The position numbers and the translations under genes are program-made. DNA of 64,000 nt, taken from HyVt-443 sp964544655. Its GTDB lineage: Bacteria > Pseudomonadota > Gammaproteobacteria > Chromatiales > Chromatiaceae. Shown piece by piece: positions 9,106 to 17,807 of this stretch (positions are counted from its first letter, which is position 1; each line of letters opens with the position of its first letter). The notes beneath the pieces are model-generated. The model was not told the origin of the DNA, searched no databases, and worked only from the letters and a program-made list of their open reading frames with translations. The DNA is taken from the NCBI GenBank assembly GCA_964544655.1, contig CAZJCM010000003.1, positions 1 through 64,000 on the forward strand. Direction: 5' to 3'.

Positions 9106-11658
9106 ATGAAATCTATACGTCTCCCAGGCATACCCTCGTGGCTAAGCTACGGAATATTGTATTTCCTGAGCGCCCATCTCAGTCTGCAGCTGGCCACCGT
9201 GGAGGGCATCATCTCTCCGGTCTGGTTCGCTGCAGGCTTTGCCCTGGCCGGTGTATTACTGCATGGCTACAGGGTGCTGCCGGGCATCTGGATCGGGGGG
9301 CTCACCGCCCTGCTGATGCACCAGCTGCCACCCGTCTCCGCCGCCGTCATCGCCTCTGGAGAGAGCCTCGCGGCGCTGCTCGCCGCCCTGTTGCTGAAGC
9401 GCATCGGCCCGCCGCACAAGCTGCTTTCCAATACTCGCAACACCCTGTCGCTGATACTCTACGGGGTGCTCGCAGCCCCGCTCGTCAGTGCACTGACCGG
9501 CGTTGCCATGCTGTTCTTCAGCGCCGCTCTGGATGACGGGAACCTGCCTCACACCCTTTTCGCCTGGTGGGCGGGAGAGGCCACCGGCAGCATCCTGGTA
9601 GCCCCTTTCGTACTCGCCTGGCGCACCCAGACGGCGGGTAAAGCAACCAGGCACAAGTGGGAACTGGCAGCTCTGGCAGCCACCACGCTGTTCACCGGCG
9701 CGCTGCTCTTTGGCGGCATCCTGCCGGCAGCTTACCCCATATCCTACCTCCCTTTTCCCTTGCTGGCCTGGAGCATCCTGCGCTTCAAACACCGCACTGC
9801 CACCACGCTCCTGCTCACCATTTCCGCCATCGCCCTGTGGGGCACCCTCAGCGGCAACGGCCCATTCATCCTGCCAGACACGGATCACGCCATGATCCTG
9901 CTGCAGTTCTACATCGCCGTCCTCTGCATCACCGCGCTGATGGTGAAAGCGGCCATCAGTGAGCGTCAGCAGATCACCTCCCGCCTGGCCCTGGCAGGCA
10001 AGGTGATCACCCATTCTCCAGATGGCATCATCGTCACCGACCCCCGCGGCATCATACTCTCCGGCAATCCGGCATTCTTTCAAAATACCGGGTTTCAGAA
10101 GAGCGACATCATCGGCAAGTCGATCCAGCAACTCACCTCGGTGCACCACAGCGATGACTTCTTCACCAATATCTGGCGCCAGTTACGCAGCACCGGCCAT
10201 TGGGAGGGTGAGATATGGAACCGCAACAACAGTGGCGAGATACTGCCCCAGTGGCTGCATCTCACGGCGATCACCGACAGCAACCGGCACACCACCCACT
10301 ATCTTGGCATCTACTCCGACGTATCCCACCAGAAACAGATCCAGGAACGGATCCACCGCCTGGCCTATTACGACATCCTCACCGGGCTGCCCAACCGCCA
10401 ACTGTTCACCGACCGTCTGAACCAGGCGATCAAATACTCCGGGCGTCACAGCCGGCGGCTGGCACTGTTCCTCCTGGATCTGGACCGCTTCAAGAACATC
10501 AACGACACCCTGGGACACAGTATCGGCGACAAGATCCTGCAGATGACGGCAGAGCGGCTGTCGAAGTACATCCGCCAGACGGATACCCTGGCCCGCCTGG
10601 GGGGAGACGAATTCACCATCGTGGTGCAGGACATCAACGAGGATTTCGACGCCATCCTGGTCGCGGAGAAGGTAGTGAAGGCATTCCAGGATCCGCTGAA
10701 TGTGGAAGGACATGAGCTGTTCATCACCCCGAGCATCGGCATCTCCGTGTTCCCCAACGACGGCAATACCAGCGACGAGTTGACCAAGCACGCCGATACC
10801 GCCATGTACCGCGCAAAGGAACTGGGCGGCAATGGCTTTCAGTTCTTCGCCGCCGACATGAGCGACCCAGTACGCTGGAACCTGACGGTGGAGAACGCCC
10901 TCCGCCGGGCGATCGAGCAGGAGTCTATTCAGATTCTCTACCAGCCCCAGTTCGACCTGCGCAGCGGCAACATCATCGGCCTGGAGGCGTTGGCGCGCTG
11001 GCATCACAAAGGGCCGGAAGAGACACCGCCGGAGACCTTCATCAAGGTGGCGGAAGATACCGGCCTGATCCACCGCATGGGGGACCAGATCATCGAGAGC
11101 GCCTGCCGCCAGGCGGTGCAAAGGGCCAATGAGGGCTACAACAACCTGCGCGTGGCGATCAACATCTCGCCACTGCAGCTGAAGCAGGCGGATTTCCCGG
11201 AACGCCTGCGTCGTATCATCGACAAATATGGCATCTCCCCGAAGATGATCGAACTGGAGATCACCGAGAGCAGCCTGATGGAGAACGCCGGCATCATGGA
11301 GAATCTGATCAACCTGCTCTCGGTGCAGGGATTCAAGATCGCGGTGGACGACTTCGGCACGGGCTATTCCTCCCTGAGCTATCTCAAGCGCCTGTCCATC
11401 GACAGGATCAAGATCGACAGCTCATTCATCCAGGAGATCCCCGGCAACAACAACGACGCGGCCATCTGCCGCGCCATCATCTCCATGGCTCACAACCTGA
11501 AATTGCGGGTGATCGCCGAGGGGGTGGAAAGCGAAGCGCAGATGGAGTTCCTGCGTCAGGAGCGCTGTGACGAGGTTCAGGGCTTCATCTACAGCCAGCC
11601 GGTAGGACCATCGGAGGTGTCGGAGATGATCCGGCAGGGATACTGGCATACTGAGTAG
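9106..11658 (+). CDS. MASE1-PAS-GGDEF-EAL cyclic-di-GMP signalling protein
   Basis: Inner-membrane sensor that could make and/or degrade cyclic-di-GMP. From the ATG at 9106 it has 850 residues. The N-terminal ~290 residues form a multi-pass MASE1-type membrane sensor (WLSYGILYFLSAHLSLQL, then VWFAAGFALAGVLL). A PAS domain follows (SPDGIIVTDPRGIILSGNPA). The GGDEF domain has an intact GGDEF at 499-503 with the upstream inhibitory RQTD site. The EAL domain has EAL at 627-629 and DDFGTGYSSLSYLKRL near 748. Both catalytic signatures look intact, so the net activity cannot be read from sequence. Starts at 9001 and 9043 are possible but would precede the candidate promoter's RNA start. Confidence 0.9.
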   Translation: MKSIRLPGIPSWLSYGILYFLSAHLSLQLATVEGIISPVWFAAGFALAGVLLHGYRVLPGIWIGGLTALLMHQLPPVSAAVIASGESLAALLAALLLKRIGPPHKLLSNTRNTLSLILYGVLAAPLVSALTGVAMLFFSAALDDGNLPHTLFAWWAGEATGSILVAPFVLAWRTQTAGKATRHKWELAALAATTLFTGALLFGGILPAAYPISYLPFPLLAWSILRFKHRTATTLLLTISAIALWGTLSGNGPFILPDTDHAMILLQFYIAVLCITALMVKAAISERQQITSRLALAGKVITHSPDGIIVTDPRGIILSGNPAFFQNTGFQKSDIIGKSIQQLTSVHHSDDFFTNIWRQLRSTGHWEGEIWNRNNSGEILPQWLHLTAITDSNRHTTHYLGIYSDVSHQKQIQERIHRLAYYDILTGLPNRQLFTDRLNQAIKYSGRHSRRLALFLLDLDRFKNINDTLGHSIGDKILQMTAERLSKYIRQTDTLARLGGDEFTIVVQDINEDFDAILVAEKVVKAFQDPLNVEGHELFITPSIGISVFPNDGNTSDELTKHADTAMYRAKELGGNGFQFFAADMSDPVRWNLTVENALRRAIEQESIQILYQPQFDLRSGNIIGLEALARWHHKGPEETPPETFIKVAEDTGLIHRMGDQIIESACRQAVQRANEGYNNLRVAINISPLQLKQADFPERLRRIIDKYGISPKMIELEITESSLMENAGIMENLINLLSVQGFKIAVDDFGTGYSSLSYLKRLSIDRIKIDSSFIQEIPGNNNDAAICRAIISMAHNLKLRVIAEGVESEAQMEFLRQERCDEVQGFIYSQPVGPSEVSEMIRQGYWHTE

Positions 11659-11687
11659 GCACCAGGCAGGAGATCAGCCCTGATAGC

Positions 11688-13589
11688 TCATTCCTCGAAG
11701 TAGGTGTAACCATGCAGCCCTGCGTCCAGCTCCTGGAACAAGGCCGCAGCCTCCTCCTCGCCAAGACCCGCCTGCGCCAGTTTGTCACGGTAGGCGTCCT
11801 GCAGCGCTTCCGGGGAGAAGTGGACATAGCGCAGCAGCTCGTCCACTGAATCGCCCCGCTCTATTTCGCTCAGGTAATAGCCACCCTTGCCATCCAGCCT
11901 CACGTTGACTGTATCCGTGTCGCCGAACAGGTTATGCATATCCCCCAGTATCTCCTGGTAGGCGCCAACCAGGAACATCCCCAGCAGGTAGGGCTCACCC
12001 GGCCGGAGATCGTGCACCCGCAGGCTGTGCTCGATGCCGTCATGCTCCACATAGCTCTGCAGGCAGCCATCGGAGTCACAGGTCAGGTCGTGCAGTACGG
12101 CGCTGTGACAGGGCGCCTCCAGCAGCCGGTGCAACGGCATTACCGGGAAGACCTGATCGATGGCCCAGGCATCCGGCAGCGACTGGAACAGGGAGAAGTT
12201 GCAATAGAGGCGATCCGCCAGCCGCTCATGCAGGCGATCGAGCAGCGCCCGGTGACGCCGTGACTCCGGCCGCAGCCGGGGCAGCAGGCGCCGGCACACC
12301 TGGACAAAGGCCGCCTCCGCCAGCGCGCGCTGCTCCAGATCGAGCCGCCCCTGCTCGAACATCTCCTGTACCTCCTCCAGTGCGTGCAGACTCTCCTGGT
12401 ACACCTCGGAGGGGGAGTCATCCAGCGCCCGCTGCAGCTCCCGGCCAAGCTGTCTCAACGGATCCGGCTGATCGGCGCCGATCTCCAGCCCGCCATCGTC
12501 CTGGGCCACGGGGTCACATTCGATGACATTCGTGATCAGCACCGCATGGTGGGCGGTCATGGCCCGGCCCGACTCGGTGCAGAGGTGCGGATGGGGTAAC
12601 GAACGCTCCTGGCAGATGCCCTTGAACGCCTTCACCACCTCCCGGGCGTAACTCTCCAGATTGTAATTTATGGAGCAGAAATGGCGGGTGCCGGTGCCTT
12701 CATAGTCCACCCCCAGCCCGCCACCCACGTCGACGATACGGATATCCGCTCCCAGGCGGCGCAACTCGCCATAGAAACGGGCCGCCTCCGCCATCCCCCG
12801 CCGGATGTCGCGCAGGTTGGGGATCTGCGAGCCGATGTGAGAGTGCAGAAGCTGCAGGCAGTCGAGGCGGCCGGCCTGGCGCAGCCGGTCGACCAGCTGT
12901 AACAACTGGCCAGCGGTAAGGCCGAACTTGGCTTTCTCACCGCCGGAGTTCTGCCATTTGCCGGCAGCGGACGAGGAGAGCCGGATCCGCACCCCCAGCA
13001 GAGGAGAGACTCCCATAGCGGCCGCCTCATGCAGGATCAGAGAGAGCTCGGAGAGTTTCTCGATCACCAGGTAGACCCGGCATCCCATGCGCTGCCCGAT
13101 CAGGGCCAGACGCACATACTCCCGATCTTTATAGCCGTTGCAGACGATCATCCCGCCAACCGGCGAGTGTGCCAGCACCGCCATCAGTTCCGGTTTGCTG
13201 CCCGCTTCCAGCCCCACACAGGCCCCACCGCCGGCCAGGATCTCATCGACCACGGTGCGCTGCTGATTCACCTTCACCGGATAGAGGGCGGTATAGCCCC
13301 CCTGGTACGCCAGCTCCTGCCGGGCGCTGGCGAAGGCGCGGCACAGCACGCGCACACGGTCGTGCAGAATGTCGACGAAGCGGACCAGTACCGGCCAGGC
13401 CAGGCCGGCGGCCTTCAGCTCATGGGCCAGCCGGTGCAGGTCGATCCGCACCGGAATTTGAGGATCAGGACGCACCTGCAGGCACCCCTGGGGACCGACC
13501 TCGAAATAGCCCTCGCCCCAGCGCTGCACTGCATAGTCCTGGGGTATGGTGCCGGGCTCACCATCACCATTGGGTGGATGTCTGTTCAT
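11688..13589 (-). CDS. speA: Biosynthetic arginine decarboxylase
   Basis: PLP enzyme that converts arginine to agmatine, the first step of the agmatine route to putrescine. The protein has 633 residues from the ATG at 13589 (E. coli SpeA has 658). The PLP lysine lies in TALYPVKVNQQ; other signatures are GLEAGSKPELMAVLA, VCNGYKDREYVRLAL, LHSHIGSQIPN and DVGGGLGVDYEGT. An alternative ATG at 13640 adds 17 residues; neither start has a clear ribosome-binding site. It is divergent from speE with 99 bases between the starts. Confidence 0.95.
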   Translation of the reverse strand: MNRHPPNGDGEPGTIPQDYAVQRWGEGYFEVGPQGCLQVRPDPQIPVRIDLHRLAHELKAAGLAWPVLVRFVDILHDRVRVLCRAFASARQELAYQGGYTALYPVKVNQQRTVVDEILAGGGACVGLEAGSKPELMAVLAHSPVGGMIVCNGYKDREYVRLALIGQRMGCRVYLVIEKLSELSLILHEAAAMGVSPLLGVRIRLSSSAAGKWQNSGGEKAKFGLTAGQLLQLVDRLRQAGRLDCLQLLHSHIGSQIPNLRDIRRGMAEAARFYGELRRLGADIRIVDVGGGLGVDYEGTGTRHFCSINYNLESYAREVVKAFKGICQERSLPHPHLCTESGRAMTAHHAVLITNVIECDPVAQDDGGLEIGADQPDPLRQLGRELQRALDDSPSEVYQESLHALEEVQEMFEQGRLDLEQRALAEAAFVQVCRRLLPRLRPESRRHRALLDRLHERLADRLYCNFSLFQSLPDAWAIDQVFPVMPLHRLLEAPCHSAVLHDLTCDSDGCLQSYVEHDGIEHSLRVHDLRPGEPYLLGMFLVGAYQEILGDMHNLFGDTDTVNVRLDGKGGYYLSEIERGDSVDELLRYVHFSPEALQDAYRDKLAQAGLGEEEAAALFQELDAGLHGYTYFEE

Positions 13590-13688
13590 AACGGGGATTA
13601 TGCGGCAATCAACGGCAACAGGAAAACCTGTTGCCTGCATGCTGAAGGTTGTTTATCGTGCCCCATGTCCCGTACAGGAGCCCGACAG

Positions 13689-14540
13689 ATGACACTGGAT
13701 GAAAACTGGTTTACCGAACCCTGTGATGAGGCCGGCACCGCCTTCTCCCTGCGCATCAACGGCCTGCTGCATACCGAGCAGACCCCATTCCAGAAGATAG
13801 ATATCTACGACACTACCGATTTCGGCAAGCTGATGGTGATCGACGGTTTCATCATGCTCAGCAGCCGGGACAACTTCCTCTACCACGAGATGATGGCCCA
13901 CCCGGTGCTCTATACCCACCCCTCACCCAAGCGGGTCGCCATCATAGGCGGCGGCGACTGTGGCACCCTGCGTGAGGTGCTGCGTCACCCCGAAGTGGAG
14001 CAGGTCACTCAGATCGACATCGATGAGCGGGTCACCCGGCTGGCGGAGATCTATTTTCCGGAGCTGTGCAAATCCAACCAGGATCCGCGGGCGGAACTGC
14101 TGTTCGTCGACGGCATCCGCTGGATGGAGCAGGCTGCCCCAGGCAGCCTGGATGTCATTATCGTCGACAGCACCGACCCCATCGGCCCCGGGGAGATACT
14201 CTTTTCCGAGGCCTTCTACCGCGCCTGCCGGGAAGCCTTGGGAGAAGACGGGCTGCTGGTGCAACAGAGTGAATCCCCTCTGTTGCACCAGGAGATACTG
14301 CAGCGTATGTACCGGGACATGAAGGCCGCGGGCCTGCAGCAACGCCGCAGTCTGTTCTTTCCACAACCGGTGTATCCCTCAGGCTGGTGGAGCGCCACGC
14401 TGGCGCGCAAGGCGGAACCGATCAGCGGCTTCCGTGAACAGGATGTGCTGGAGCGCAACTTCACCACCCGCTATTACAACGCGGAGATCCATCGGGCCGC
14501 CTTCGCGGCACCGGAATTCTTCCTGTCGCTGCTGCGGTAA
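13689..14540 (+). CDS. speE: Spermidine synthase
   Basis: Transfers an aminopropyl group from decarboxylated S-adenosylmethionine to putrescine. The protein has 283 residues, matching the usual ~285. Signatures are the N-terminal WFTEPC, FQKIDIYDTTDFGKLMVIDG, the SAM-fold loop VAIIGGGDCGTLREVLRH, DIDERV, and the catalytic-loop DSTDPIGPGEILFSEAFY. The start at 13689 is preceded by AGGAG eight bases upstream, which decides it over the earlier in-frame ATG at 13665. speA is divergent next door, making a compact polyamine locus. Confidence 0.97.
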   Translation: MTLDENWFTEPCDEAGTAFSLRINGLLHTEQTPFQKIDIYDTTDFGKLMVIDGFIMLSSRDNFLYHEMMAHPVLYTHPSPKRVAIIGGGDCGTLREVLRHPEVEQVTQIDIDERVTRLAEIYFPELCKSNQDPRAELLFVDGIRWMEQAAPGSLDVIIVDSTDPIGPGEILFSEAFYRACREALGEDGLLVQQSESPLLHQEILQRMYRDMKAAGLQQRRSLFFPQPVYPSGWWSATLARKAEPISGFREQDVLERNFTTRYYNAEIHRAAFAAPEFFLSLLR

Positions 14541-14631
14541 CCGCAGCCTCCCACCCGGCCGCTGCCTGAACAGGCCGATCGGGCGACCCCGCCCCTGGCC
14601 CGACAGACAGCCATCCGGGGCGGCGTTGGCA

Positions 14632-15090
14632 TCAATCACACAGGCGCGCCGCATTGTCACGCGCAGCGGCAATCAGCTGACGCCGCTCGGCGGGAGAGAG
14701 ATAGCGCCGCTCCCCGTTTGGCAGATCCCGGTAGAGCAGTGCCAGGGTTTCATAACGCTGCAGCCGTTTTCTCGCCTCGGTGCATTTGGTTTCGTGGGCC
14801 TTGAGTTCCGCCGCACGCCGCTCCCGGGCCGCTTGCTGCGCCCGGCGGTCCGCCTGAAAACTCTGCAACAGCTTCCGCTGACGCGCCCGGCGCTCTGCAT
14901 CCAGCCGCTGCTGATCCGGGGCGGGGGCAGACGCTGCTTCATTCGGTATATCCAGCGCCTGTCCACCTTCCTGTGGGGGATGGTCGCCAAAGTGGACCTT
15001 GCTCTGGGCATCCACCCAGCGGTATGCACCGGCAACGGCACTGCCAGCCATCAGCAGCAACAGAAAAGATATTATCGTGCAACGTTTCAT
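14632..15090 (-). CDS. Periplasmic DUF4124-domain protein
   Basis: Exported protein of unknown function, 152 residues. The N-terminus MKRCTIISFLLLLMAGSAVA is a classical signal peptide. The mature protein begins with a DUF4124 domain (AYRWVDAQSKVHFGDHPP), a short beta unit common in proteobacterial envelope proteins. Residues ~58-115 are rich in Arg, Gln, Glu and Ala and look like one long helix or coiled coil. Two Cys remain (near 102 and 151). It lies alone between speE (convergent) and the cyclic-di-GMP gene. Confidence 0.75.
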   Translation of the reverse strand: MKRCTIISFLLLLMAGSAVAGAYRWVDAQSKVHFGDHPPQEGGQALDIPNEAASAPAPDQQRLDAERRARQRKLLQSFQADRRAQQAARERRAAELKAHETKCTEARKRLQRYETLALLYRDLPNGERRYLSPAERRQLIAAARDNAARLCD

Positions 15091-15219
15091 GATCGCAGTT
15101 CCCTCCGCCGATCATTGAATGATCTCTGGTATGGCGATTGGGCAGGGCTGACCGCTGACCCGGACGACCGAGTGCAATCACCGATCGCGTGGCCGGCAAT
15201 GGCCCGGGGCCCATTCACC

Positions 15220-17046
15220 TCATTCAAAATGGAGCGTCCACTGGTTGCTACCGCCCCGGTTGTCTGCACTGCAGACCCGATTGCGGCCCAAATTCTTCGC
15301 CCGGTAGAGGGCCAGATCCGCACGTTCGATGAAACCGGGGATGGACTCTCCCACCTGGCGGACCGCCGTGCCGATGCTGACACTGACGCGCAGGCCGGGG
15401 AGCCGGCCCGGAGACTGGATGGCCGCCACCTTCTGCCGCAGGCGCTCGGCGAAGGAATGGATTTCCGTCGCCGGCTCCCCCACTACGATGACACCAAACT
15501 CCTCACCACCGATGCGTACCGGCAGATCCCCCGCCCGCGCATCCGCCTTGATGATACCAGCCACCTCCCGCAACACCTGGTCGCCCCGCGAATGTCCATA
15601 GCGATCATTGATCGCCTTGAAGTGATCGATGTCCAGCATCGCCATGGCCACCGGCGTTCCACCACTGCGATCATGGATCTCGAACAGCCGGCGCAGGGTA
15701 TCCTCCATATAAAAACGGGTGAACAGCCCCGTCAAGGCGTCACGGATCGAGCGTTCGTAGAAGCGCTGGCGTTCCAGTTCGATACGACGATAGATGGTCT
15801 CCCGCTCCACCGCCACGCCAAGCGCCGCGGACATCTGCTCCAGCATGCGGCAGATATCGTCGTCCAGCAGGATCTGTTCACGCAGGGTGATCAGCGCGAC
15901 GCCATGGATGTGCGCCTCATCCCCGGCGAACAGCGGCAACAACAGCTGGTCACGGCCGCCGCCATCCTCCGTCGCCCAACGTTCCAGGCTGAAGCAGTGG
16001 CGGTGCCGCGCCTCCCAGGCCGCCCGCGGCATGCCGAGCAGGGCGGAGACATGGGCGGCCGGAGAGGCCAGCAACACACCGCGAAAACGACTCTCCCGGG
16101 TCAGCTGCAGAACCCCCTCATTCTCCAGCAGCACCTGAAACTCCAGCGACTCGGCCGGCAGCATCCGCTGCAGGATCACCAGCAGGCGATTGGCAATCTC
16201 ACGGAAATCCCGGGACACCACCATGGTGGAGGTGATCTCCTGCAGGGAGTCATTGAGGCGGGAGAGGCGCTGTATGTCATTACCTTCCCGCGCCATCAGA
16301 TAGAGACCGCACTCCAACTCCTTCAGCTTGCCGATGACGTAGGCCGCCAGCTGCTCCGGTATCAGTGCCCCGCATTGAGGGGCAATCAGGTCGAGCGGCC
16401 GGTTATCGATATGCCGCAGGGCATAGGTGAGCACCTCCCGGCTGGCGATATACTGTTCATGCCAGGGACGTATCGCCTCGAAGCAACTCTCATCCTGGGC
16501 AAACAGCCCCGGTACGGTGGAGCCACCGCCAAACAGATGGCTGGAAAACAGCACCCGGCTGGTACTGTCGTAGCTGCAAAAGGCCCCCGGGAAGCAGACA
16601 TAGGGGGTAGAGATGAAATTGAGCGTACGGTCTTCCAGCACCAGCTGCCAGTCATGCTCGTCCACCAGCCAGAACGGGATACGCAGGCCGTAATGCCCGA
16701 TCACCGTCTCGGCCCGCCGATGACAGACGAGGCGGGCGTCTTCACGACTGAGCAGTTGATCGATCAGGGGCAGACAGCTGGTGACATCCGGATCCGGATG
16801 GTGACAGACGAACCAGCGGATGTGGCTGAAGGGCAGCACCTGTTCGATCTTGCGCCGCGTATGGTCAAAGCCGGTTGCGGAACCTGGATCGATCAGCACC
16901 GACTGATCGCCTTGCTCGATCAGGTAGGCGTGCGACTGTAACCGGTCGTCCGGCAGCCCGCCTCCGACCCACCAGACGCGGTCCGCCAGCTGCACGGCAT
17001 CCAGCATCTCCTCTGCGGCCCTATTCGAGCAATTCTCGTTTCTCAT
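15220..17046 (-). CDS. ODP-like MBL-fold / GGDEF diguanylate cyclase
   Basis: Cytoplasmic diguanylate cyclase with an unusual sensor, 608 residues from the ATG at 17046. Residues ~16-240 resemble the ODP / flavodiiron metallo-beta-lactamase-fold domain (SHAYLIEQGDQSVLIDPG, WFVCHHPDPDVTS, RVLFSSHLFGGG, LIAPQCGALI). Residues ~275-415 look like a GAF-type region, and the GGDEF domain carries GGEEF at 513-517 with the inhibitory RAGD site. The metal-binding residues are altered: HxDxD instead of HxExDH, and Cys, His and Cys where flavodiiron proteins have His, Asp and His. It overlaps the preceding cyclase gene by 26 bases; the ATG at 17007 is an alternative start just after that gene. Confidence 0.8.
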   Translation of the reverse strand: MRNENCSNRAAEEMLDAVQLADRVWWVGGGLPDDRLQSHAYLIEQGDQSVLIDPGSATGFDHTRRKIEQVLPFSHIRWFVCHHPDPDVTSCLPLIDQLLSREDARLVCHRRAETVIGHYGLRIPFWLVDEHDWQLVLEDRTLNFISTPYVCFPGAFCSYDSTSRVLFSSHLFGGGSTVPGLFAQDESCFEAIRPWHEQYIASREVLTYALRHIDNRPLDLIAPQCGALIPEQLAAYVIGKLKELECGLYLMAREGNDIQRLSRLNDSLQEITSTMVVSRDFREIANRLLVILQRMLPAESLEFQVLLENEGVLQLTRESRFRGVLLASPAAHVSALLGMPRAAWEARHRHCFSLERWATEDGGGRDQLLLPLFAGDEAHIHGVALITLREQILLDDDICRMLEQMSAALGVAVERETIYRRIELERQRFYERSIRDALTGLFTRFYMEDTLRRLFEIHDRSGGTPVAMAMLDIDHFKAINDRYGHSRGDQVLREVAGIIKADARAGDLPVRIGGEEFGVIVVGEPATEIHSFAERLRQKVAAIQSPGRLPGLRVSVSIGTAVRQVGESIPGFIERADLALYRAKNLGRNRVCSADNRGGSNQWTLHFE

Positions 17047-17686
17047 CCCGGCTGACCTGTCCCTTGGGCTGCAGGCGAGAGAAGTCTCCATGACAAACCC
17101 GGTTACGCCCTTCTGCCTTGGCCTGATAGAGGAAGCCATCGGCTCGTTCGACCAGTGCCTCGACAGTAAGATCATCCTCCGGCATGCAGAGATCTGCACC
17201 CATACTGACCGTAACCCGTATCTCCTGCCCTTCGAATGGAATCACACTCCCGGCGATGGCCTGCCGTACACGCTCGGCTGCATTCACCGCCCGGGGCAGC
17301 GGGGTCGCCGGCATGATCAGGGCGAACTCCTCGCCACCATATCTGCAGGGGATATCCACCCGGCGCAGCAGCTTCTTCATCAGCCCGGCACAGTGCTGCA
17401 GGATGCGGTTGCCCGCCTCATGCCCCCAGTCGTCATTGACCTGTTTGAAGTGATCCAGATCCAGCATCACCAGGGAGAGGGGCTGCCCAGTCCGCCGGGT
17501 GCGCGCTATCTCCCGCTCCATGGCCAACAGAAAATGCCGATAGTTGTACAGACCGGTGAGCTCGTCGACATGGACCAGCCGGGCCAGCGTCGTCGCCTCG
17601 GCGCGCGCCTGTTGCAGCTCATCCAGGAGCGGACAAACGGGCTCGCCAACCGGGCAGGAGGGTCTTTCTGTATCGGGGGATTCCAT
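17021..17686 (-). CDS. Diguanylate cyclase (GGDEF only)
   Basis: Makes cyclic-di-GMP from two GTP. The protein has 221 residues, and almost all of it is the GGDEF domain: DELTGLYNYRHFL near residue 41, the metal/GTP segment LVMLDLDHFKQVNDDWGH, and GGEEF with the RRVD inhibitory site upstream. The first ~30 residues contain three Pro and two Cys (CPVGEPVCPLLDEL) and are not a recognised sensor. The gene is upstream of and overlapping the ODP-GGDEF gene, so the two are probably cotranscribed and may act on the same output. Confidence 0.9.
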   Translation of the reverse strand: MESPDTERPSCPVGEPVCPLLDELQQARAEATTLARLVHVDELTGLYNYRHFLLAMEREIARTRRTGQPLSLVMLDLDHFKQVNDDWGHEAGNRILQHCAGLMKKLLRRVDIPCRYGGEEFALIMPATPLPRAVNAAERVRQAIAGSVIPFEGQEIRVTVSMGADLCMPEDDLTVEALVERADGFLYQAKAEGRNRVCHGDFSRLQPKGQVSRDEKRELLE

Positions 17687-17756
17687 TATCCCGGCAGATT
17701 ACCGGGAGCAGAGAAAACTCTCAACAACCGGCAGACATTCTCTCCATTTCCTTGCC

Positions 17757-17784
17757 GGCAAAAAAACGGGCGCCGAAGCGCCCG
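17757..17784 (-). terminator. Intrinsic terminator of glnK-amtB
   Basis: CGGGCGC and GCGCCCG pair around the loop TTCG (minus strand, 17784-17767), followed by six T and GCC. It lies 24 bases past the amtB stop. The tight 7-bp GC stem with a UUCG loop is a strong terminator shape. Confidence 0.85.
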
Positions 17785-17807
17785 CTTTCCCAGAGACGAT
17801 GTCGCTG

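Noticed and set aside
14434..16941. An 835-codon plus-strand open frame
   Set aside because: It runs out of speE and then antisense to the DUF4124 and ODP-GGDEF genes; its composition is antisense-like and it has no motifs.
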